Of a stretch of DNA of 5,591 nt, positions 1 to 4,388 are shown one piece after another. Within the stretch, counting starts at the first letter, position 1. Each line of letters begins with the position of its first letter. The notes beneath the pieces are model-generated. The model was not told where the DNA came from. It worked only from the letters and a program-made list of their open reading frames with translations, and ran no database searches. Location: positions 1-5,591 of the forward strand of contig RKSK01000022.1 of assembly GCA_007570915.1 (NCBI GenBank), written 5' to 3'. The stretch comes from Cenarchaeum sp. (GTDB taxonomy: Archaea > Thermoproteota > Nitrososphaeria > Nitrososphaerales > Nitrosopumilaceae). Position numbers and translations under genes: made by a program.

Positions 1-1732
1 CCTCCACGGCGTCGCCGTGCCCAAACGGCGCCACGCCGGCGTTAACCTGGCCGGACTCTAGGTTAAACGTCGTTGTCGGGGAGAACGCCACCAGGGGCGA
101 GCCGCCAACCAGCGCGGGGACAAAGTTTGCCCACCCCTCGATCCATGCGCATTGCTCAGAAGACGGGTGGTGAAGATAGTGTATGGCACAGTTCGGTGCG
201 AGGGGAAGCCTGTTCTGCCCGTAGACGCTGCTATGGACGTGGTGGCCGTACTCGTGCAGGATCGCCGCGCGGTCAGAGAGGCCTGACGGGCCGAGAAGGC
301 GGATTTCTGACGCGTGGGCAAGATAGGAGGCGGTGCTCGCTTGCATAAAGTACGCGGTCACGCGCGGCACGTCATACCCAAACTCGGACTCGAAGAACTC
401 GTGGGCCTCGGTGATCTCCGAGAGGGCAATGTACGCAGAGGCGAACGGCTGGTCGGATATCACCATGCGGCTTTGAAGGTTCAGGAGCCCTGCCGAGGCG
501 TCGGTCTGCTCTTCGATCTCAATATGGTACGGCATTCTGGTGTCAGCGTTCACAACGGTCGCAAAGTTGTTAAAGGCAAAGAGGCGCGCCACAATGTCCG
601 GCCCCCTGGCCCCGTCGGGGTCGGCCGACGGGACGGCAATTGCGTACCTGCCCTCCGGATCGGTGAAACGGCACGCGTCGACCCCGGTGTGCCTGATGAT
701 CTCGAGTCCCTTGTCCTCCCCGCGGTCATAGAGGCAGACGGCCGCGCCTGCCGCGTCGACCGTGCCGCCGTCCCTATCGCTTACGCTGAACCGTCCCCAC
801 ACTATGACCTGGTCGTCGTCGCTGGCGCCGGCTGCGCCGAGACGCCTGGCCTCTGCGGGCATTTCAGACTCTGGCAGCGGGGTCACCGTGGGGGGCGGGT
901 ACACGAGCGTGTGCCGCAGCGCCGGAACTGGCGCGGCGGCCGCGCCGGCCCCCGAAACGCCGGCCCCGCCGGCCGCCCCCGCGCCGCCTGGCTCCGCCCC
1001 GCCTGCGGCGCGCGCGGCAGCGGCCCACGCCGCCGCGCCCGGCGTCGGGGCGGGGTTCTCCTTGGCCTCGCGCAGCTCCTCGGCGAACGATCTGGCAGGT
1101 GGCGGGGCGGGCGCCGCCAGGTCCGCCGATATCGCCGCGCGGCCCGCACCGTCGTTGTTGAGCGTCCACACGCGCGGCGCGGCGTCCCTCGCGGACAGCC
1201 CGAGATCCGCATAGACCTCCGTGTCAGCGTACACGACCGGCGAGTTGAGGATAAAGGTCAGCAGCAGGTTTTGCGGGCCAGAGCCGGGCCGGTAGGCAAG
1301 CGTCCCCGTGTACTCGTACGTCGAGCGCCCGTTGCCGTCGATCCAGAGCAGCCTGCGCTCGAGCTCGGGCTGGTACCCGAGCAGCTCGAGCTCCTCGGGC
1401 AGGCGTATGACAACCTCGCTGCCCGCGTACCCCTCCGGCGGCGCGGCCGGCCCGAGGTCGGCCGGCCATGTATAGCGGCCCTCCGGCGCGGCGCGCCCCG
1501 CGGCCGTCCCTATGGCGGGGTTGCCGGGAGCCTCCTCCCAGGCGTACCATATCGACACCTGGAACGGCGCGCCGACCTCCACGGAGGCCGGTATCGCGCT
1601 GTGCGAGCCCATGGGCCACTGGCACTCAAAGCCGCACGGCAGGGCAGGCATGGTCGCGTGCGCCCATGTGGCCGCGCCCGACACGGCCAGCGCGCCGAGC
1701 GCGGCGGCCAGCGCAAGCATCCCTCCCCGCAT
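1..1732 (-). CDS. secreted gluzincin-type zinc metallopeptidase, C-terminus beyond the left edge
   Basis: The minus strand is open from an ATG at 1732 through the left edge: 577 whole codons with no stop. Residues 1-26 look like a signal peptide (short Arg-containing start, Ala/Leu-rich core, AHA before the likely cleavage), so the product is probably exported. Residues 27 to about 200 form a beta-rich extracellular-looking region with an early C33/C37 pair. About 205-305 is a Pro/Ala/Gly-rich linker. About 305-390 resembles a carboxypeptidase-regulatory (transthyretin-like) beta-sandwich (VWGRFSVSDRDG, later GRYAIAVPS). The catalytic region carries HEYGHH at 493-498 and EGWANF at 532-537. 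By gluzincin analogy H493 and H497 bind zinc, E494 is catalytic and E532 is the third ligand. C515 and C528 could form a disulfide beside the site. The start is fixed by an in-frame TAG at 1757-1759; M5 (1720) is the only close alternative. Substrate and exact MEROPS family are unknown. The zinc-peptidase call is firm; domain borders are approximate. Confidence 0.85.
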   Translation of the reverse strand, partial: MRGGMLALAAALGALAVSGAATWAHATMPALPCGFECQWPMGSHSAIPASVEVGAPFQVSIWYAWEEAPGNPAIGTAAGRAAPEGRYTWPADLGPAAPPEGYAGSEVVIRLPEELELLGYQPELERRLLWIDGNGRSTYEYTGTLAYRPGSGPQNLLLTFILNSPVVYADTEVYADLGLSARDAAPRVWTLNNDGAGRAAISADLAAPAPPPARSFAEELREAKENPAPTPGAAAWAAAARAAGGAEPGGAGAAGGAGVSGAGAAAAPVPALRHTLVYPPPTVTPLPESEMPAEARRLGAAGASDDDQVIVWGRFSVSDRDGGTVDAAGAAVCLYDRGEDKGLEIIRHTGVDACRFTDPEGRYAIAVPSADPDGARGPDIVARLFAFNNFATVVNADTRMPYHIEIEEQTDASAGLLNLQSRMVISDQPFASAYIALSEITEAHEFFESEFGYDVPRVTAYFMQASTASYLAHASEIRLLGPSGLSDRAAILHEYGHHVHSSVYGQNRLPLAPNCAIHYLHHPSSEQCAWIEGWANFVPALVGGSPLVAFSPTTTFNLESGQVNAGVAPFGHGDAVE

Positions 1733-1760
1733 CTTCGGGCTCCGGTTGCCGCCGCCCTAC

Positions 1761-1769
1761 ATAATAAAA
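1761..1769 (-). promoter_or_regulatory. TATA-like element for the metallopeptidase gene
   Basis: The minus strand reads TTTTATTAT here, an AT island in very GC-rich sequence, centred about 30-33 bases before the ATG at 1732. With archaeal TATA-to-start-site spacing of about 25 bases, the transcript would begin only a few bases before the ATG, giving an almost leaderless mRNA. No ribosome-binding motif is seen. The assignment is by position and composition only. Confidence 0.55.
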
Positions 1770-1949
1770 GATCCTCCCGCCGGCTCTTGCATAAATAGGC
1801 GCGGTTTGGCAAATTCGGCCGCGTTGGCGCCCGGACGGCGGCGCCCCGCCGCGGGCTTGCCCCTCCCCTATGTGCTGCCTGTGCGCCTCGCCAACGGCAC
1901 CCCCCACGGATCCGCCGAACGGTCCGCGCTTCGGTCGGGAAGGGCGGAT

Positions 1950-1963
1950 CTTTTGATCAAAAG
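1950..1963. repeat. perfect 14-base palindrome CTTTTGATCAAAAG
   Basis: The sequence equals its own reverse complement over all 14 bases and is conspicuously AT-rich for this window. Short GGATC direct repeats flank it at 1946-1950 and 1967-1971. A palindrome of this size suits a dimeric regulator, but no start codon of a recognised gene lies close by. It could also form part of a larger RNA fold with the hairpin that follows. Confidence 0.5.
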
Positions 1964-1994
1964 CCCGGATCTCCGCGCGGGGGTGCCTATGCTC

Positions 1995-2026
1995 ACGGGC
2001 AAAAGCCTTTGGGGGTTTTTGCCCGT
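1995..2026. repeat. 10-base inverted repeat forming a strong hairpin
   Basis: ACGGGCAAAA at 1995-2004 is the exact reverse complement of TTTTGCCCGT at 2017-2026, with a 12-base spacer. On plus-strand RNA the stem can continue inward through a G-U pair and two C-G pairs (2005-2007 with 2014-2016), leaving a very small loop. The pairing is seen directly. Its role as terminator, RNA element or protein site is unknown. It lies well away from the end of any recognised gene, so simple termination is not obvious. Confidence 0.6.
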
Positions 2027-2153
2027 CTTGTTTGCGCAGGCGCTGTCCGGCACACGCCGTGCCTTGCCGATGTGTGGCCAGGGGCGGGTTGTGGGCCAGC
2101 TGCGGTTCGGCGCGTGTCCAAGAACTTTTGCTCGTCAGCATAGCCATACAGCG

Positions 2154-2168
2154 CCCCCTGTCAGGGGG
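2154..2168. repeat. C5/G5 hairpin
   Basis: CCCCC at 2154-2158 pairs with GGGGG at 2164-2168 around a five-base TGTCA spacer; TG and CA inside the spacer are also complementary. This is a short, very stable potential hairpin in the middle of the gene-free region. No function is assigned. Confidence 0.4.
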
Positions 2169-2190
2169 GCTTCATTGCGTGAATGGGCGC

Positions 2191-2210
2191 GGTTTGGGCG
2201 GGTTTGGGCG
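2191..2210 (+). repeat. two exact copies of GGTTTGGGCG, with G-quadruplex potential
   Basis: The ten-base unit GGTTTGGGCG is repeated exactly twice in tandem, and a third TGGGCG lies just before it at 2184-2189. Four GGG tracts fall at 2185-2187, 2196-2198, 2200-2202 and 2206-2208, separated by loops of 8, 1 and 3 bases, which suits a G-quadruplex on the plus strand. An alternative fold pairs GGGCGGG (2196-2202) with CCCGCCC (2215-2221). Chance occurrence is possible at this GC content. Confidence 0.4.
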
Positions 2211-2403
2211 TTTCCCCGCCCTCGTTGCGGCGTGGCCCGCCCTTGCGCGGCCCGCGCGCTGCCAGGCGGCGCGCTGTCCGCGTCGCGCCCGTGCCGGCGT
2301 GCCGGCGGATCAAGGCGTTCCGGGGCGGCCTTGGCGGGCAAGTTCGGAGCGGCGCGCGCAAGGAGGCTCGGCGCGGCGTTTGCGGCGGCCCTCGCCTCGG
2401 CGC

Positions 2404-2420
2404 GGGCCGCGTAGCGGCCC
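2404..2420 (-). terminator. GC hairpin directly behind the methyltransferase stop codon
   Basis: GGGCCGC at 2404-2410 and GCGGCCC at 2414-2420 form a perfect 7-base stem with a 3-base loop. It abuts the minus-strand TGA at 2421-2423 with no gap. No T-run follows on the minus strand, whereas archaeal termination mostly depends on T-runs, so the terminator role is tentative. It may instead protect the mRNA 3' end or be a chance effect of high GC. Confidence 0.3.
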
Positions 2421-3095
2421 TCACGCGGGCTTTTGCAGGACCGCCTCTAGCTGCGTCCACTGCCCCGTCTCGGGGGGCGTGCGCGGCACAACATGCGTCG
2501 TGGTCGGCCCCACGCGCGAGTATCCCGGCAGGAGCGAGCGGATCTCGGCCTCGGTGAAAAAGTGTATGACGAGGCCGTCGCGCTCGCCGCCGAGGTAGCG
2601 GACCGTGCGGCCCCCGAGCGGGGTCTCCTCGAGGGCCTCGTGCGCGCGCGTCACCTCGCTTGCGGCCGTGTTTATCCGCAGGAACAGCAGGCCGCCCGGG
2701 GCAAGGAGCGAGTCGACCTTTGCAAAGCGCCGCGCCGCCTCGGCCAGGGTCCCGTGCATGAGCGACTGGATCGCCACGACGTACGCGTACGGCGAGTCGG
2801 GCTCCAGGCCCATGAGGTCGCCGCACGTGAGGCTTGCGCCCTCGCGCGGGCGCGGCGCGCGGGCCAGGAGCGCGGCGATGGCGACCGGCGAGACGTCCAC
2901 GCCGTCAAGGGCCAGGCCCGCCTCGCGCAGGGGCACATAGTTGCGCCCGTTGCCGCACCCAAGGTAGACGCCTCGCGCGCCGGAGAGGCCCCTCTCCGAG
3001 AGCGTGGCGATCGCCCTGCGCACCATGGGAACCGGCCCGTCACCGGCGTATCGCCCCGAGCGGTACTCGGCGTCCCACATCTCCCTGACGTCCAC
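2421..3095 (-). CDS. class I SAM-dependent methyltransferase
   Basis: The 224-residue product has the order of a Rossmann-fold methyltransferase of the Methyltransf_11/25 or TehB-like kind. After an N-terminal WDAEYRSGRY segment (7-16) comes the SAM-binding glycine motif VYLGCGNGR (43-51). An acidic residue in GVDVS (D67) should contact the SAM ribose, CGD (91-93) should lie near the adenine, and YVVAIQSLMHG (105-115) is the motif IV region. Then follow LLAPGGLLFLRI and FFTEAEIRSLL, the usual late helices and strands. It should transfer a methyl group from SAM, but the acceptor (small molecule, lipid or protein) cannot be read from the sequence. No signal peptide is seen, so it is probably cytosolic. 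GTG at 3095 is preferred because a TTTATA box lies 28-29 bases upstream, predicting a leaderless message; ATG at 3080 (residue 6) is the alternative. The gene is divergent from the SDR and appears full length. Confidence 0.9.
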   Translation of the reverse strand: MDVREMWDAEYRSGRYAGDGPVPMVRRAIATLSERGLSGARGVYLGCGNGRNYVPLREAGLALDGVDVSPVAIAALLARAPRPREGASLTCGDLMGLEPDSPYAYVVAIQSLMHGTLAEAARRFAKVDSLLAPGGLLFLRINTAASEVTRAHEALEETPLGGRTVRYLGGERDGLVIHFFTEAEIRSLLPGYSRVGPTTTHVVPRTPPETGQWTQLEAVLQKPA

Positions 3096-3120
3096 GCGCG
3101 CGGGCGCGGAGCGGCGCGGG

Positions 3121-3126
3121 TATAAA
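3121..3126 (-). promoter_or_regulatory. TATA box of the methyltransferase gene
   Basis: The minus strand reads TTTATA, centred about 28 bases before the GTG at 3095. This is the spacing expected if transcription starts at or within a few bases of that codon. The wider element AACGCTTTATACCC (3131-3118) matches 12 of 14 bases of the element before the zinc-ribbon gene. AACGC occupies the position of a TFB recognition element (BRE). Confidence 0.65.
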
Positions 3127-3129
3127 GCG

Positions 3130-3135
3130 TTTTAA
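3130..3135 (+). promoter_or_regulatory. TATA box of the SDR gene
   Basis: TTTTAA on the plus strand is centred about 27-28 bases before the GTG at 3160, again predicting a leaderless or almost leaderless mRNA. It lies only three bases from the oppositely directed TATA box of the methyltransferase. The two core promoters share about 64 bases between the start codons, and the two transcription complexes may compete. Confidence 0.65.
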
Positions 3136-3159
3136 CGCGGCGCGCGGGGGCGCGGCCCC

Positions 3160-3933
3160 GTGGAGGTTGCGGGGAGCGTGGCAGTCGTCACGGGCGCGTC
3201 AAGCGGCATCGGCCGGGCCGCGGCGCTAATGCTCGCGCGCCGCGGCGCGCGGGTCGCCCTCGTCGCGCGCAACGCCGAAAGGCTGCGCGAGGCCGCCGGC
3301 GAGGCGTCGCGCCACTCGCGCGCAGTCGCGATCGGGTGCGACGTGTCCGACGAGGCGGCCGTCGGCAAGATGGCCAGGCGCGTCGCGTCAGAGCTCGGCG
3401 ACCCCGGCATACTCGTCAACAACGCGGGGTTTGCCGTGTACGGCAGGGTCGCCGAGCTCGGCGCGGCGGCCATCCGCGCGCACATGGAGACAAACTATTT
3501 TGGCGCGGTCCACTGCACAAAGGCGTTCCTGCCGCAGATGGCCGCGCGCGGCTCGGGCAAGATCATAAACGTCGCGTCTGTCGCCGCGAGCATTGCGCTT
3601 CCGGGAATCGCGGCGTACTGCGCCTCAAAGTTTGCAATGCTCGGGTTCTCGGAGGCCCTTCGCGCCGAGCTCCGCGGGACCGGCGTCGGCGTGACCGTCG
3701 TGAGCCCGATTGCGGTCAGGACGCCGTTCTTTGACCACCCGTCGTTTGCCGGCGTGAGGCGCTACTCGCCGGTCTCCCTGGAGGCCGAAACCGTCGCGCG
3801 CGCCATAGTGCGCGCCGTGGGCTCGCCGCGGGGGGAGATTGTGGTTCCCGGCGCGGCGCGGGCCGCAATATGGGCAAGGCAGACGTTCCCCCACGCGTTC
3901 AACGCGCTAGTCGCCGCGGCTTTTCGCCGCTAG
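3160..3933 (+). CDS. classical short-chain dehydrogenase/reductase, probably NADP(H)-dependent
   Basis: The 257-residue product has every hallmark of a classical SDR. The cofactor motif TGASSGIG is at 11-18, CDV at 60-62 has the Asp that contacts adenine, and NNAG is at 87-90. The catalytic tetrad is N112, S140, Y153 and K157, in the standard spacing (YCASK at 153-157). Arg at 19 and 37 are in positions that usually favour NADP(H) over NAD(H). The enzyme should interconvert an alcohol and a ketone on an unknown substrate. The C-terminal stretch after about 225 (Ala-rich, ending FRR) is somewhat amphipathic, so loose membrane contact is possible but unproven. GTG at 3160 is chosen because it leaves the usual short run before the first strand and lies 27-28 bases after TTTTAA; no other start fits before the glycine motif. 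It is divergent from the methyltransferase and convergent with the zinc-ribbon gene, and its TAG overlaps that gene's stop. Confidence 0.95.
   Translation: MEVAGSVAVVTGASSGIGRAAALMLARRGARVALVARNAERLREAAGEASRHSRAVAIGCDVSDEAAVGKMARRVASELGDPGILVNNAGFAVYGRVAELGAAAIRAHMETNYFGAVHCTKAFLPQMAARGSGKIINVASVAASIALPGIAAYCASKFAMLGFSEALRAELRGTGVGVTVVSPIAVRTPFFDHPSFAGVRRYSPVSLEAETVARAIVRAVGSPRGEIVVPGAARAAIWARQTFPHAFNALVAAAFRR
3930..3933. other. CTAG shared by two convergent stop codons
   Basis: The palindrome CTAG supplies TAG for the SDR at 3931-3933 (plus strand) and TAG for the zinc-ribbon gene at 3932-3930 (minus strand). The two genes therefore have no spacer, and any terminator of either must lie inside the coding region of the other. 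Confidence 0.9.
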
Positions 3934-4226
3934 CCCTGCGCGACCTGCTTGTCCTTTTTGCTCTTTTGCCACCAGTCGAGATAGTCGTACTGGTGGTCCT
4001 CGCGCGTCCTGGCGCGGCGGTTTATGCGGTCCCTTAGGTCGCTTATCTGCTCGCGCGTGGCGTAGAGGCCGCAGCGCCGGCACGTGAAGTGCTTTGTCGC
4101 CGGGTCGGCCTTCATGGGGACGGCGACTGCGTCAAGCAGGGCCGTGAGGTCAACGCCCTCCTCGCCCTCGTGCTTGGCGACAAGGGCGTTGCGGTCCTTG
4201 GCTACGCACTCGGGGCAGTTTGGCAC
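3930..4226 (-). CDS. small four-cysteine zinc-ribbon-like protein of unknown function
   Basis: The 98-residue product has two CxxC knuckles: C4/C7 right after the start (MPNCPEC) and C49/C52 (FTCRRCG). Together they can bind one zinc as a zinc ribbon with a 41-residue insert. The insert holds an acidic stretch (EGEEGVD) and a short Leu/Ala helix. After the second knuckle comes a likely charged helix (REQISDLRDRINRRARTRE), then DYLDWWQ and a Lys-rich tail (KSKKDK), which may contact nucleic acid or a partner protein. I do not recognise the family. A DNA- or RNA-binding or accessory role is only a guess from the zinc knuckles and basic tail. GTG at 4226 is chosen because the first CxxC starts three residues later and TTTTAA lies 26-27 bases upstream. 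It is a stand-alone gene whose TAG overlaps the SDR stop on the other strand. Confidence 0.85.
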   Translation of the reverse strand: MPNCPECVAKDRNALVAKHEGEEGVDLTALLDAVAVPMKADPATKHFTCRRCGLYATREQISDLRDRINRRARTREDHQYDYLDWWQKSKKDKQVAQG

Positions 4227-4249
4227 GCCGCGCGCGCCGGATTTTTGGG

Positions 4250-4255
4250 TTAAAA
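4250..4255 (-). promoter_or_regulatory. TATA box of the zinc-ribbon gene
   Basis: The minus strand reads TTTTAA, centred 26-27 bases before the GTG at 4226. The larger element AACGCTTTTAACCC (4260-4247) closely matches the one before the methyltransferase. It implies that this gene is transcribed separately from the upstream glycosyltransferase and yields a leaderless message. Confidence 0.65.
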
Positions 4256-4353
4256 GCGTTGCTAGGGGTGCGCGGGGGCGGCGGCGCCCCGCGGCAGTTC
4301 TTCATCCCTCGCGGTCAGCTCGCCCGTCGAGTGCGCCGCGGCGGGCCGCCGCG
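4256..4353. other. GC-rich spacer between the glycosyltransferase and the zinc-ribbon gene
   Basis: Apart from the upstream part of the zinc-ribbon promoter (to 4260), this stretch shows no gene or motif I can support. A short minus-strand frame crosses it, but it is a continuation of non-coding frames with a Pro/Ala/Arg composition. Confidence 0.5.
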
Positions 4354-4384
4354 CCCCGCGCGGGGAGGGGCCCCGCGCGGGCCC
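4354..4384. repeat. nested GC palindromes behind the glycosyltransferase stop
   Basis: CCCCGCGCGGGG at 4354-4365 is a perfect 12-base palindrome. Next to it GGGCCC (4368-4373) and GGGCCC (4379-4384) form a 6-base stem with a 5-base loop. The block starts five bases past the minus-strand TAA (4389-4391). On the plus strand the second hairpin is followed by TATTTTA. The structures could mark the 3' end of the glycosyltransferase mRNA, but no T-run follows on the minus strand. Confidence 0.4.
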
Positions 4385-4388
4385 TATT

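Larger units (their letters stand above)
1770..2403. other. long intergenic region without a convincing gene; several inverted repeats
   Basis: About 630 bases lie between the metallopeptidase promoter and the hairpin behind the methyltransferase stop. Open frames cross it on both strands, but they are rich in Arg, Ala, Pro and Trp, lack the codon habits of the neighbouring genes and show no recognisable motif, so I call no CDS. It holds a TATA-like GCATAAATAG at 1789-1798, a 14-base palindrome at 1950-1963, a hairpin at 1995-2026, a C5/G5 inverted repeat at 2154-2168 and a G-rich direct repeat at 2191-2210. From about 2222 to 2403 I see only GC-rich sequence with no feature. AT-containing patches cluster at 1945-2030 and 2117-2150. 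The region could encode a structured RNA or be decaying sequence; I cannot decide between these. Confidence 0.6.

Noticed and set aside
58..321. Minus-strand 87-codon frame suggesting a frameshift and early end of the metallopeptidase
   Set aside because: The metallopeptidase frame (EGWANFVPALVGGSP...) reads straight through to base 2 without a stop; the other frame has no protein-like composition.
314..1798. Long plus-strand open frame of 494 codons
   Set aside because: It is antisense to the metallopeptidase, is Arg/Gly-rich and lacks any motif. High GC leaves few stops in the opposite frames.
2100..2125. GGTTCGGCG resembling a tRNA T-loop
   Set aside because: The conserved A58 and a paired T-stem are missing, and no acceptor or anticodon arm fits around it.
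1626..2147. Minus-strand 173-codon frame upstream of the metallopeptidase
   Set aside because: It overlaps the metallopeptidase start and promoter in another frame and has no recognisable motif.
2130..2180. Two CTGA boxes on the minus strand suggesting a C/D box guide RNA
   Set aside because: No good C box (RTGATGA) lies at the right distance, and one CTGA is within the C5/G5 hairpin.
1512..2414. Plus-strand 300-codon frame across the gene-free region
   Set aside because: Its first third is antisense to the metallopeptidase and the remainder is Arg/Ala/Trp-rich with codons unlike the neighbours. No domain or promoter spacing supports it.
2135..2420. Minus-strand frame with Ala-rich segments behind the methyltransferase
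   Set aside because: Part of it looks protein-like (EARAAANAAPSLLARAAP), but it has no good start or promoter and turns into Arg/Pro-rich nonsense, so chance at high GC is more likely.
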